Origin: Vibrio salilacus | GTDB taxonomy: Bacteria; Pseudomonadota; Gammaproteobacteria; Enterobacterales; Vibrionaceae | DNA: 64,000 bases | NCBI RefSeq assembly: GCF_002811245.1 | Contig: NZ_NIVQ01000003.1 | Span: forward strand, 124,001 to 188,000 | Direction of reading: 5' to 3' | Shown: piece after piece, positions 1 to 7,696 of the stretch | Numbering within the stretch: the stretch's first letter is position 1 | Layout of the letters: each line of letters begins with the position of its first letter | The notes under the pieces: model-generated | Told to the model about the DNA's origin: nothing | Databases searched by the model: none | Seen by the model: the letters and a program-made list of their open reading frames with translations, nothing else | Program-made: the position numbers and the translations under genes

Positions 1-711
1 GTTAACCCTCGCGCTGCACGTACTGTACCGTTCGTCTCGAAAGCAACTGGCGCACCCATCGCTAAGATTGCAGCACGTGTCATGGCTGGACAATCGCTAG
101 AATCTCAAGGCTTTACCAAAGAAATCATCCCACCATACTACTCAGTGAAAGAAGTTGTACTACCATTCAACAAATTCCCTGGCGTAGACCCACTGTTAGG
201 CCCAGAAATGCGCTCTACTGGTGAAGTGATGGGTGTTGGTGCGACGTTCGCTGAAGCGTACTCTAAAGCGGAATTGGGTTGTGGCAACGTCTACCCAGAA
301 GGTGGTCGTGCACTGCTTTCAGTTCGTGAAGGTGACAAAGAGCGTGTGGTTGACCTAGCATCTAAGCTATCTAAGCTTGGTTACCAGCTAGACGCAACGC
401 ACGGCACTGCGGTTATCCTTGGCGAAGCGGGTATCAATCCACGCTTGGTCAACAAGGTACACGAAGGTCGTCCTCATATTCTTGACCGTATCAAGAACAA
501 TGAGTACACCTATATTGTCAATACCGCAGCTGGTCGTCAGGCAATCGAAGATTCGAAAATCTTACGTCGTGGTGCATTGGCTGAAAAAGTGAACTATACC
601 ACTACGCTAAATGCGGCATTCGCGACCTGTATGGCGCACACTGCAGATGCGAAGACGTCAGTTACTTCAGTTCAAGAGCTACACGCAAGAGTTGCTAACA
701 ACGAAGCATAA
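1..711 (+). CDS. carB: Carbamoyl-phosphate synthase large subunit, C-terminal part
   Basis: The frame is open from base 1, so the gene starts upstream; 236 residues are visible. CarB makes carbamoyl phosphate from bicarbonate, ammonia passed from CarA, and two ATP, feeding arginine and pyrimidine synthesis in the cytoplasm. The visible part holds the end of the second ATP-grasp half ([18 protein letters not shown]) and the MGS-like allosteric domain in the last ~140 residues ([33 protein letters not shown]), which in the family binds UMP and ornithine. The C-terminus is close to that of E. coli CarB. A strong terminator follows, so carB ends its operon here. Confidence 0.97.
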   Translation, partial: VNPRAARTVPFVSKATGAPIAKIAARVMAGQSLESQGFTKEIIPPYYSVKEVVLPFNKFPGVDPLLGPEMRSTGEVMGVGATFAEAYSKAELGCGNVYPEGGRALLSVREGDKERVVDLASKLSKLGYQLDATHGTAVILGEAGINPRLVNKVHEGRPHILDRIKNNEYTYIVNTAAGRQAIEDSKILRRGALAEKVNYTTTLNAAFATCMAHTADAKTSVTSVQELHARVANNEA

Positions 712-754
712 TAATCAGTAGGCTCCATAGATGAGCCTATATGACAACCTCATT

Positions 755-780
755 GCCCGCTCATCGAGCGGGCTTTTTTG
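755..780 (+). terminator. Rho-independent terminator after carB
   Basis: An 8-bp GC-rich stem GCCCGCTC/GAGCGGGC with a 3-nt loop is followed directly by six T. It lies 44 bp after the carB stop. Confidence 0.9.
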
Positions 781-901
781 TTTGATAAACGGTAGAGTAT
801 TGATGAATTATAGGAATTGGTCTCAATCGAACCTTTCGCTAACGGATAGTGTTCTAGGAGTGATAATTTAAGCTTACTTACAGTTAAGCTTATGAAAATA
901 A

Positions 902-1681
902 ATGGAACTTTCACTAGATATTCTCACTTTACTCTTTTTTGTGGCGTCGGTCGCGGGATTTATAGATGCGATGGCAGGCGGCGGAGGGTTATTGACGCTT
1001 CCCGCGCTGCTTGCAGCTGGTGTCCCTCCGACACAAGCGCTGGCCACCAATAAGTTGCAAAGCTCATTTGGTAGCTTTTCGGCCAGTTGGTATTTTGTTC
1101 GGCGCGGGATTGTGGATCTAAAGTCGCTGCGTTTAGCGATCATTTGTACTTTTATCGGAGCGGCTGTTGGCGCTGAAACGGTCCAGTATATTGACGCCAC
1201 CCTACTAACGAGCTTAATACCACTACTCTTGATCGCCATCTCGGCGTACTTTTTATTAATGCCTAAAGCTCAAAGTCTCTCGGGTGAGGCAACATTGTCA
1301 CAAGCCGTGTTCGCCTTCTCTGTCGGTGGAGGGGTAGGTTTTTACGACGGTTTTTTTGGACCGGGAACAGGCTCTATTTTTACCGTCTGCTTTGTTGCTT
1401 TGGGGAACTTTTCATTAGTCGATGCCACTGCACGGACCAAGGTTCTCAATTTCACCTCTAACATCGCTGCGCTGTTGTTTTTTATTCTGGCGGGGCTGCC
1501 AATTTGGGAGCTTGGGTTGGTGATGGCGATTGGTGGCTTTATCGGTGCAAGGTTAGGAGCTAAAGTGGTGATCAGTAGAGGGCAAAAGTGGGTGCGCCCT
1601 GTGGTGATTACAATGTCGATGTTAATGGCACTGAAGCTACTTTGGCAACAGCATCAGCCATTACTTCTATCACTGCTTTAA
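902..1681 (+). CDS. TSUP-family (TauE/SafE, YfcA-like) membrane permease
   Basis: A 259-residue hydrophobic protein with about eight membrane segments. The N-terminus carries the family's GFIDAMAGGGGLLTLPAL motif (residues ~19-36), repeated in diverged form near residues 137-155 (GGGVGFYDGFFGPGTGS), the two-repeat layout typical of TauE/SafE proteins, which export or import sulfonates, sulfite or related anions. The substrate cannot be read from sequence; YfcA is the nearest named relative I recognise. The ATG at 902 has only a weak ribosome binding site. Its last 74 bp overlap, tail to tail, the end of the LysR gene on the other strand, so the two may be linked in control. Confidence 0.85.
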   Translation: MELSLDILTLLFFVASVAGFIDAMAGGGGLLTLPALLAAGVPPTQALATNKLQSSFGSFSASWYFVRRGIVDLKSLRLAIICTFIGAAVGAETVQYIDATLLTSLIPLLLIAISAYFLLMPKAQSLSGEATLSQAVFAFSVGGGVGFYDGFFGPGTGSIFTVCFVALGNFSLVDATARTKVLNFTSNIAALLFFILAGLPIWELGLVMAIGGFIGARLGAKVVISRGQKWVRPVVITMSMLMALKLLWQQHQPLLLSLL

Positions 1682-2477
1682 TCCTAGGGTTACGCAGTGA
1701 TGCTGAGCGAACACAGATATGAATAGGTCGATAAAGCGGTTTAATCTGTTCAAAGTGATGGCAATGAGCCGCGTCGATTTTTAATGTTTTAACCACAGAT
1801 AATGGCACTAAAGCGGGCGCAATACCCGAGAGTGCAAGCTGGGCGGCGGCAGAGTAAGAGTCCATCTGCATTACAGGATACATGTTTAATTTGTCTAAGA
1901 TCGCCAGTTGATAGGTGTTGGCGGAATTATTGAGATCATTGGTAATGATCGCTTGCGGTAAGCAATCCAAGCGACTCGCGCAAACGACATAAAATGGCTC
2001 GTCTAGCAGGTGATACGTGTTCAGGCCATGATGAGCTGGTAGGTGACCGGCACAAACACCTAAATGTGCCTTGCCTGACTGAACATGTTCAATGATCCTC
2101 GGAGTATGGTTGGTGGTAATCGTGATATGAGGATCGCGCTGAACGTGTTGGCCAAAAATCTCGGATAGATAACCTGCGACTAATGTTTCCGAGCAGTCAA
2201 GGCTTAGAATGCTATTATCGACTATCGATTGTTGCTCATAGATAAGTCCGCGTAACTCATTGAATGTTGGACCTATACTTTCAATCAGGTTTATCCCATC
2301 CTGAGTCAGTTGGACATTGCGCCCATCTGGAAGGATCAGTTTCTTGCCTAATCTCTTTTCAAGATTAGCGATGCGCTTACTGACTGCCGATTGGCTAATA
2401 TAGAGTAAACTCCCCGTGCGACTCATCGTTTTCGCTTTACTTAGCACTAATAAGGTTTCTATGCCTTCCAATAGCAT
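1608..2477 (-). CDS. LysR-family transcriptional regulator
   Basis: 289 residues. The N-terminal winged helix-turn-helix is clear at residues ~5-62 (TMSRTGSLLYISQSAVSKRI, then LEKRLGKKL), followed by a long linker helix and a LysR substrate-binding domain from ~90 onward. The effector is unknown. It converges on and overlaps the TSUP permease gene by 74 bp, so it is not a classical divergent LysR/target pair; the permease is still a candidate target by proximity. The overlap means that both C-terminal tails (VASVPLTSTL here) are constrained by each other. Confidence 0.85.
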   Translation of the reverse strand: MLLEGIETLLVLSKAKTMSRTGSLLYISQSAVSKRIANLEKRLGKKLILPDGRNVQLTQDGINLIESIGPTFNELRGLIYEQQSIVDNSILSLDCSETLVAGYLSEIFGQHVQRDPHITITTNHTPRIIEHVQSGKAHLGVCAGHLPAHHGLNTYHLLDEPFYVVCASRLDCLPQAIITNDLNNSANTYQLAILDKLNMYPVMQMDSYSAAAQLALSGIAPALVPLSVVKTLKIDAAHCHHFEQIKPLYRPIHICVRSASLRNPRIKAVIEVMADAVAKVASVPLTSTL

Positions 2478-2520
2478 CTTTATTGCTCATGAGGTAATTG
2501 ACTCGGTTACTTTAGCGGAT

Positions 2521-2547
2521 AAAAAAACGGCGCTCAAGGAGCGCCGT
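2521..2547 (-). terminator. Terminator after grcA
   Basis: Read on the minus strand: stem ACGGCGCTC/GAGCGCCGT followed by seven T, 22 bp after the grcA stop. Confidence 0.88.
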
Positions 2548-2568
2548 CTTCAATCTTGATGCTGAGAC

Positions 2569-2946
2569 TTATAGAGACTCAGTAAAAGTACGAGCGATAA
2601 CGTCACGTTGTTGCTCTGTCGTCAGTGAGTTAAAACGCACTGCGTAGCCTGACACGCGAATGGTTAGCTGTGGGTATTTCTCTGGGTGAGCGACAGCGTC
2701 TTCCAGTGTTTCACGTTTAAGCACGTTTACGTTGAGGTGTTGACCACCTTCGATGCGTGGTGCCATTTCGATGGCAACCTCGCGACTTTCGTATTCACCA
2801 AGATCGCTCACTGCGATCACTTGGTCAGCTTCAAAGCCAGAGTTGGCTGCAACACAACGCGCTTCGTTTTTCTCGCTATCAAGTAGCCAGATAGAGTTAA
2901 GTAGATCGTCGTTTGCTGCTTTAGTAATTTGAATACCTTGGATCAT
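2569..2946 (-). CDS. grcA: Autonomous glycyl radical cofactor GrcA (YfiD)
   Basis: 125 residues from the ATG at 2946, which has AGGAG six bases upstream; a GTG one codon earlier is less likely. GrcA replaces the oxygen-damaged C-terminal part of pyruvate formate-lyase, restoring acetyl-CoA plus formate production from pyruvate. The C-terminus holds the glycyl radical motif RVSGYAVRF (radical Gly ~100) and the conserved TxEQQxDVIxRTF end. Two FNR-like boxes upstream fit anaerobic induction. Length matches E. coli YfiD (127). Confidence 0.97.
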   Translation of the reverse strand: MIQGIQITKAANDDLLNSIWLLDSEKNEARCVAANSGFEADQVIAVSDLGEYESREVAIEMAPRIEGGQHLNVNVLKRETLEDAVAHPEKYPQLTIRVSGYAVRFNSLTTEQQRDVIARTFTESL

Positions 2947-3040
2947 CACTATCTCCTAGTCCACATTTATGGTTATTTGGTGTTAATTTTCGAATCTTGT
3001 TGAGCTACGTAATATATAGCGAATATCCCCTTAAATAGTA

Positions 3041-3054
3041 TTGATTTAAGTCAA
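3041..3054 (-). promoter_or_regulatory. FNR-like box, proximal, upstream of grcA
   Basis: TTGATttaaGTCAA matches the FNR consensus TTGATnnnnATCAA at 9 of 10 fixed positions. It lies ~95 bp upstream of the grcA start codon. A second box lies exactly 53 bp further upstream, centre to centre. Confidence 0.7.
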
Positions 3055-3093
3055 AAAACAAGCCAAAACATTAAAATATGAAAGGTCACTTTG

Positions 3094-3107
3094 TTGTTTA
3101 AAATCAA
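3094..3107 (-). promoter_or_regulatory. FNR-like box, distal, upstream of grcA
   Basis: TTGTTtaaaATCAA matches the FNR consensus at 9 of 10 fixed positions. Its centre (3100.5) is 53 bp from that of the proximal box (3047.5). Tandem FNR sites 53 bp apart (-40.5 and -93.5) are known at E. coli yfiD. Confidence 0.65.
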
Positions 3108-3251
3108 CAAAACATTAAAAATCAACAGGTTTAAAAAGATTTTATATTATAAAAAATAGTTTAATTGCCTTTATGTAGTAAATTTACCACAATGTTATCG
3201 ATAATTTTGAAATGAATTAGATAATTCGTTGTAATTAGGTCAGTGAACTGA

Positions 3252-3537
3252 AAGTCAAAAGTGATTGCTGTAATAGAGAACACGGCAGGGAATCAACTTA
3301 GGCATGCGCTATTTAAGAGCGATGCACATTAATGACTCAAACATAGCCTTGGGTGGCAAAGTCGATAGGCATCATTTACTCGGTCAAGGTGAGATTGGTT
3401 GGGACTGTTTTGAATATATTGCTAAAGATGCAAGGTTTGATGATATCCCATTGATTTTAGAAACAATCGATCCTGATACTTGGTCACAAGAGATCAACAA
3501 GCTGCGCCAGTTTCACCTTCAGACGCTGGCGTAATAG
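3252..3537 (+). pseudogene. nfo: Remnant of endonuclease IV gene (nfo)
   Basis: Two pieces of an AP endonuclease IV (DNA repair) survive. The first, about 3252-3299, encodes [13 protein letters not shown] and matches the Nfo segment with the zinc ligand Glu (E. coli E145). The second, 3304-3537 in a different frame, encodes [26 protein letters not shown] and [10 protein letters not shown] and matches the last ~76 residues, including the later metal ligands (His, Asp-x-His, Glu). About 59 residues between them, including the CIDTCH metal site, are missing, as is the whole N-terminal half. The reading frame shifts at the junction. No active enzyme can be made. I recall nfo sitting between grcA and ung in V. 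cholerae, so this is decay in place. Confidence 0.88.
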
Positions 3538-3607
3538 CCGTGAAGTGCAAAAGTGGCATCATTTTTTCATGGTAGTGATGGAATCGCACAACATTGAGGA
3601 TGCCATT

Positions 3608-3712
3608 ATGCCTTTTTCACACTCATACTTCACTGCACGTCCTATGCGTTTACCAACACCAAACCGTCATGTTACAGGGCAGGGGCACTACCGCACGCCA
3701 CAAAAACACTAA
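3608..3712 (+). CDS. Possible 34-residue leader peptide upstream of ung
   Basis: A short ORF starts at ATG 3608 with GAGGA seven bases upstream, a good ribosome binding site. The product begins MPFSHSYFTARPMRLP and is rich in His, Pro, Thr and Arg, without a signal peptide or membrane segment. I do not recognise it. Its stop codon is 8 bp before the left arm of an inverted repeat that pairs with the ung ribosome binding site, so its translation could affect ung expression. It may also be a chance ORF in the scar left by nfo decay. Confidence 0.35.
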   Translation: MPFSHSYFTARPMRLPTPNRHVTGQGHYRTPQKH

Positions 3713-3720
3713 CCTCTTTG

Positions 3721-3770
3721 TTCCTTCTATTTATTCTGCGACAATCACAGCGTATGAACAGTAGAAGGAA
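3721..3770 (+). promoter_or_regulatory. Inverted repeat covering the ung ribosome binding site
   Basis: TTCCTTCTA (3721-3729) is the perfect 9-bp complement of TAGAAGGAA (3762-3770). The right arm contains the AGAAGGA ribosome binding site of ung, seven bases before its ATG. In RNA the two arms could form a hairpin with a 32-nt loop that hides the site. Confidence 0.5.
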
Positions 3771-3776
3771 TAGAGC

Positions 3777-4457
3777 ATGACTTCATCACTAAGCTGGCAT
3801 GACGTTATTGGCGCTGAAAAACAGCAGGACTACTTCCAGAACACGCTCGCGTTTGTTGAAACCGAGCGCGCTGCGGGCAAGGTTATATACCCGCCAAGGC
3901 AGGATGTGTTTAATGCGTTTAAGGCCACTGAGTTTCATGACGTTAAAGTGGTTATCATCGGTCAAGATCCGTATCACGGACCGAACCAAGCCCATGGTTT
4001 GTGTTTTTCTGTGTTACCCGGTGTAAAAACACCGCCTTCATTGCTTAATATGTATAAAGAGCTTGCACAAGATATTGCTGGCTTTGACATTCCTCAGCAT
4101 GGTTACTTACAAAGCTGGGCTGAGCAAGGTGTGTTATTGCTTAATACCGTATTGACGGTTGAGCAGGGTAAAGCTCATTCTCACGCTAAGTCGGGGTGGG
4201 AGACTTTTACAGATAAAATCATTGAAGCAATTAATCTCCATCAGTCGGGGGTGGTATTTTTATTGTGGGGGGCACACGCGCAGAAAAAAGGACGCTTTAT
4301 TGATCGCTCTCGACATTATGTTCTTGCGGGGCCTCATCCATCACCACTGTCAGCACATCGCGGTTTTTTGGGATGTCGTCACTTCTCTCAAACTAATCAA
4401 ATTTTGAACCAGCAAGGCAAACCGTCGATTGAGTGGCGCCTGCCGTTAACGCTATAA
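3777..4457 (+). CDS. ung: Uracil-DNA glycosylase
   Basis: 226 residues, usual family length. Ung removes uracil from DNA after cytosine deamination or dUMP incorporation, the first step of base excision repair. The water-activating motif [18 protein letters not shown] is at residues ~62-79 and the DNA-intercalation motif [13 protein letters not shown] is near residues 187-199. The start at 3777 has AGAAGGA seven bases upstream. The neighbour upstream is a dead endonuclease IV gene, which acted later in the same repair pathway. No terminator is evident before the hemerythrin gene. Confidence 0.98.
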   Translation: MTSSLSWHDVIGAEKQQDYFQNTLAFVETERAAGKVIYPPRQDVFNAFKATEFHDVKVVIIGQDPYHGPNQAHGLCFSVLPGVKTPPSLLNMYKELAQDIAGFDIPQHGYLQSWAEQGVLLLNTVLTVEQGKAHSHAKSGWETFTDKIIEAINLHQSGVVFLLWGAHAQKKGRFIDRSRHYVLAGPHPSPLSAHRGFLGCRHFSQTNQILNQQGKPSIEWRLPLTL

Positions 4458-4557
4458 AGGTTTTATTTGTATTAACTTGTGCGTTTTTCGAACAGTGTCA
4501 AAGCGACACTAGTTGTTCTCTTATACACTTAAAAAATGAAGTGTAAGGAGAAACGCT

Positions 4558-5109
4558 ATGATGATAGAAAGGATCCGACGCGAACATGGCTATATGGTAC
4601 GCCTACTAGCCCTACTACGACATAAGCTCAATATGCTCAAAAGTGAGCGCCAAGTTAATTATGGTATTTTGCGTGAGTTAGTTGACTACCTCACTAATCA
4701 CGCAGAAAAAGTTCATCATCCTAAAGAAGATATCCTGTACCACTATTATATAGAGCACTATGGTCATCATCATGAAATTGATAACCTCGAGCTTGAACAC
4801 ACAACCTTGTCAGAGAAAAGCCATGCGTTTTTAGATGTAGTTGAGATGGTGCTGCAAGACGCGGTCATCCCTCAGGATATGTTTATTGAACAGCTAGAGT
4901 CATTCTTAGACGCGCAGAAAAAGCATCTAGAAACTGAAGAAAAGTACATCTTCCCGTACTTAATTGATAAGTTTACCGTTAAGGATTGGCAAGCCGTCGA
5001 GGAGCGTTGGAGTGTGTGCGAGGACGACCCCGTATTCGGTTCCACCATTGCCGAGCAGTATCAACAGTTGGCAGGACGCGTGCATCAGACCGAGCGCGAG
5101 TGCACTTAG
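4558..5109 (+). CDS. Hemerythrin HHE-domain protein
   Basis: 183 residues, predicted all-helical and cytoplasmic. The His/Glu pattern of a hemerythrin-like di-iron four-helix bundle is visible: REHGYMVRL at the start, YLTNHAEKVHHPKED (~48-62), ELEHTTLSEKSH (~78-90), and KKHLETEEKYIFPYL (~118-132). Such proteins bind O2 or NO or store iron in a di-iron site; the precise role is not known. ATG 4558 follows AAGGAG at good distance. A terminator shared with the opposing DUF3545 gene follows. Confidence 0.85.
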   Translation: MMIERIRREHGYMVRLLALLRHKLNMLKSERQVNYGILRELVDYLTNHAEKVHHPKEDILYHYYIEHYGHHHEIDNLELEHTTLSEKSHAFLDVVEMVLQDAVIPQDMFIEQLESFLDAQKKHLETEEKYIFPYLIDKFTVKDWQAVEERWSVCEDDPVFGSTIAEQYQQLAGRVHQTERECT

Positions 5110-5131
5110 CGATGCGTTATTGTTCGATAAA

Positions 5132-5153
5132 AAAGAGGCGAAAACGCCTCTTT
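5132..5153. terminator. Bidirectional terminator between the hemerythrin gene and the DUF3545 gene
   Basis: Stem AAAGAGGCG/CGCCTCTTT with an AAAA loop, flanked by A-rich and T-rich tracts, between two convergent genes. Confidence 0.85.
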
Positions 5154-5156
5154 CTT

Positions 5157-5339
5157 CTAAAACTCGACCTTGTTTAAGTCGTCGTAACCAATATCCATGT
5201 CCATCAGTTCTTTTTGCAGACGTTGGCGGTCTTTGATTGCCTCTATTTCACGCCATTTTCGCTTCATCGGTTTTGAGCGACTTCCTCTTCCTTTAGGAAA
5301 ATCCAGTTCAAAAATTTCTTCAAAGTTTAAGCCTTCCAT
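5157..5339 (-). CDS. Small DUF3545-like protein
   Basis: 60 residues, highly charged: an acidic N-terminus (MEGLNFEEIFELDFP), a basic middle (GRGSRSKPMKRKWREIEAIKDRQRLQKEL) and an acidic end. It resembles the small Vibrio proteins grouped as DUF3545; function unknown. AGGTCGCTT precedes the ATG at moderate distance on the minus strand. It ends at a terminator shared with the convergent hemerythrin gene. No membrane segment or cysteine motif is visible. Confidence 0.7.
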   Translation of the reverse strand: MEGLNFEEIFELDFPKGRGSRSKPMKRKWREIEAIKDRQRLQKELMDMDIGYDDLNKVEF

Positions 5340-6044
5340 AAGCGACCTCTTTTCTATGTCTATCCCTCTTGATGAGGAATTTTTTTAATACCATATAAAT
5401 AAGAAATTTAACCTTGATTAGTTTCTCATTTGTTACGTTTCAATGAAGTTTTTACTGAGATTGTGCGAGGGATTCACAAAAAACTGACAGAAGTCTGGTG
5501 AATTTCTGTTCGTTTAGCTTTAAGTAAACGATTAAATTAGCGGTGCCGAATTGTTAATGAGGTACTCGTTGGGTGAGTAACTGGGCTAGTATGCAACTGG
5601 GAGGTTATTGCGATAATCGTTTACGCGCTGATACAGAGTACACTTATTTTACCGTACGATGTTAGACCTTGGTGGCTAAGGTTTCGTAACCGAATGTAAG
5701 AGACTAGGGTGCTATGTTTCGTTTATTGTGAAATGTTGTGGGGTTATTGTCGTGACATTGATTGTTTGTTGGTTTCTTGTGTTGTCTTGTGTTAATTGAT
5801 GGTGATTATATAGTGAAAAATAACAATTAAATGAAGATTGATTCATATTGATTTTTCTTGTTCTTCGCTGCATTATCCGCCCGTCAAAAAATGTTGATAC
5901 GTAAAATGGAAGCATGAAGCGAGTTTTACAGATCTAAACTGCATACACAATGACACCAACATGATATGAACGATTGACACTTGTTGGGCAGTTAGATGGA
6001 TGGCTAGGAAGCAAAGGTCAGCGATAACTCACTATGAGGATGTT
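5340..6044 (+). other. 0.7 kb non-coding region upstream of the AGCS symporter gene
   Basis: No convincing gene on either strand. Between 5500 and 5710 several short hairpins follow one another (for example CGTTTA/TAAACG, TACTC/GAGTA, CCTT/AAGG, GGTT/AACC), which could mark a structured leader or small RNA. After 5720 the sequence is AT-rich. I looked for the glycine riboswitch core often found before such symporters and did not see it. Confidence 0.4.
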
Positions 6045-7475
6045 ATGACAGATTTAATTAACTTAATGAATGACCTACTTTGGGGGTCGATTCTTGTTTA
6101 TCTACTCGTCGGTGTTGGGGTTTACTTTACGGTCCGTTTAGGTTTTATCCAATTCCGCCACTTCGGCCATATGTTTTCAGTATTGAAGAACAGTCGTAAA
6201 GCAGACAAAGCGGGTATCTCATCTTTCCAAGCACTTTGTACTAGTCTAGCTGCTCGTGTTGGTACTGGTAACATGGCTGGTGTTGCTGTTGCGCTCACCG
6301 CTGGTGGACCAGGCGCTATTTTTTGGATGTGGCTAATTGCAATGCTCGGTATGGCAACATCGTTTGCCGAGAGCACACTAGCACAACTCTATAAAACCAA
6401 AGACGACGATGGCAACTACCGTGGCGGCCCTGCTTACTACATGGAAAAAGGCCTAGGTATGCGCTGGATGGGCGTATTGTTCTCAGTATTCCTTATTATT
6501 GCCTTTGGTCTAGTGTTCAATGCGGTACAAGCGAACTCGATTGCCAACGCGATGCACAATGCATTTGGCTGGGATAATGCCTATGTAGGTGTTGTCGTTG
6601 TTCTACTTTCTTCTGTGGTTATTTTTGGTGGCATTAAACGCATTGCACGCGTTGCAGAGCTAATCGTACCTATTATGGCGCTTGCCTATCTGCTGCTGGC
6701 GATGTTTATCATGGTCACTAACTTTGAGAAGTTACCTGCAGTATTAACGCTTATCTTTAAGAGTGCCTTTGGCTTGCAAGAAGCCGCAGCTGGTGGTCTG
6801 GGCTACGCGATTGCTCAAGCGATGATCAATGGTATCAAACGTGGTCTATTTTCGAATGAAGCGGGTATGGGTTCGGCACCGAATGCGGCGGCATCGGCAA
6901 CGCCTTACCCGCCACACCCTGCTTCACAAGGTTACGTACAGATGCTTGGTGTCTTCATGGACACTATGGTTATCTGCTCTTCAACGGTGGCCATTATCTT
7001 GATGTCGGGTGAGTATGTACCGCACGGTGAAATCACTGGTATCGAATTGACTCAAGCGGCATTAAGTTCGCAAGTCGGTGATTGGGGGGGGATCTTCGTT
7101 GCCGTGGCGATCTTCTTTTTTGCCTTCACTTCAATTATTGCTAACTATTCGTACGCAGAAACCAACCTGATCTTCTTGGAGCACAACCATAAAGCAGGCC
7201 TGGGTATCTTCCGTATTATCGTACTAGGCATGGTAATGTTTGGTGCCATGGCATCACTGCCTGTTGTTTGGGCTTTGGCCGATGTTTCCATGGGCCTGAT
7301 GGCGATTGTCAACTTGGTGGCGATTTTGCTGCTATCAGGTATCGTGATTAAACTGGCAAAAGATTACAACCGTCAACTGGATGAAGGTAAATTGCCAACC
7401 TTTGATTCGAATGACTTTCCTGAGTTGAAATCTCAGCTCGAAGAAGGTATTTGGGATCAGAGCAAAAAAGACTAA
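6045..7475 (+). CDS. Sodium:alanine (AGCS-family) symporter
   Basis: Start chosen at ATG 6045, preceded by GAGGA; the frame is open 45 bases further upstream but lacks a site. The 476-residue protein begins MTDLINLMNDLLWGSILVYLL and has about ten membrane segments. Family motifs include FQALCTSLAARVGTGNMAGVA, GGPGAIFWMW, GGPAYYMEKGL, and GLFSNEAGMGSAPNAAA. AGCS proteins import alanine or glycine with Na+ into the cytoplasm. The substrate is inferred from the family. A palindromic repeat and then a terminator follow. Confidence 0.95.
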   Translation: MTDLINLMNDLLWGSILVYLLVGVGVYFTVRLGFIQFRHFGHMFSVLKNSRKADKAGISSFQALCTSLAARVGTGNMAGVAVALTAGGPGAIFWMWLIAMLGMATSFAESTLAQLYKTKDDDGNYRGGPAYYMEKGLGMRWMGVLFSVFLIIAFGLVFNAVQANSIANAMHNAFGWDNAYVGVVVVLLSSVVIFGGIKRIARVAELIVPIMALAYLLLAMFIMVTNFEKLPAVLTLIFKSAFGLQEAAAGGLGYAIAQAMINGIKRGLFSNEAGMGSAPNAAASATPYPPHPASQGYVQMLGVFMDTMVICSSTVAIILMSGEYVPHGEITGIELTQAALSSQVGDWGGIFVAVAIFFFAFTSIIANYSYAETNLIFLEHNHKAGLGIFRIIVLGMVMFGAMASLPVVWALADVSMGLMAIVNLVAILLLSGIVIKLAKDYNRQLDEGKLPTFDSNDFPELKSQLEEGIWDQSKKD

Positions 7476-7478
7476 TAT

Positions 7479-7597
7479 AACCGTCATACTTGAAGTTGTA
7501 GCGTTGTTGCCTGCGTCAATTCCCCTAATCACATAGGGACACATGCTCATAGGGCGGAATGGACATGCCGCCTAGCTGCAACTCCAATTATTTAGGT
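7479..7597. repeat. Vibrio palindromic repeat, copy A
   Basis: About 119 bp with imperfect terminal inverted repeats (CTTGAAGTTGTAGCG near the left end; CTAGCTGCAACTCCAA near the right end) and an inner hairpin around CCCCTAATCACATAG/ATGCTCATAGGGCGG. Two more copies are at 13866 and 38432. It sits between a stop codon and a terminator. Confidence 0.8.
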
Positions 7598-7626
7598 TTT
7601 CAGATTTGCCTATCAAAACGATTTAA

Positions 7627-7658
7627 AAAGCCATGCAGACATTGCATGGCTTTTTTTG
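7627..7658 (+). terminator. Terminator after the AGCS symporter gene
   Basis: Stem AAGCCATG/CATGGCTT (loop CAGACATTG region) followed by TTTTTT. Confidence 0.88.
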
Positions 7659-7696
7659 TAACCTATAGCTCAACGTACAATAGATAGAGTAAAGTC

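Noticed and set aside
3304..3534. 76-codon ORF as a real small gene
   Set aside because: It is the C-terminal end of endonuclease IV with upstream Nfo sequence in another frame; no ribosome site precedes its ATG.
5712..5915. 67-codon minus-strand ORF upstream of the AGCS gene
   Set aside because: AT-rich, no ribosome site, no family likeness.
5340..6044. Glycine riboswitch before the alanine symporter gene
   Set aside because: The conserved aptamer core found before other Vibrio symporter genes is not present in either orientation.
7479..7597. ERIC sequence or insertion sequence
   Set aside because: Length and half-palindromic form resemble ERIC, but the sequence does not match the ERIC consensus I know, and there is no transposase or target duplication.
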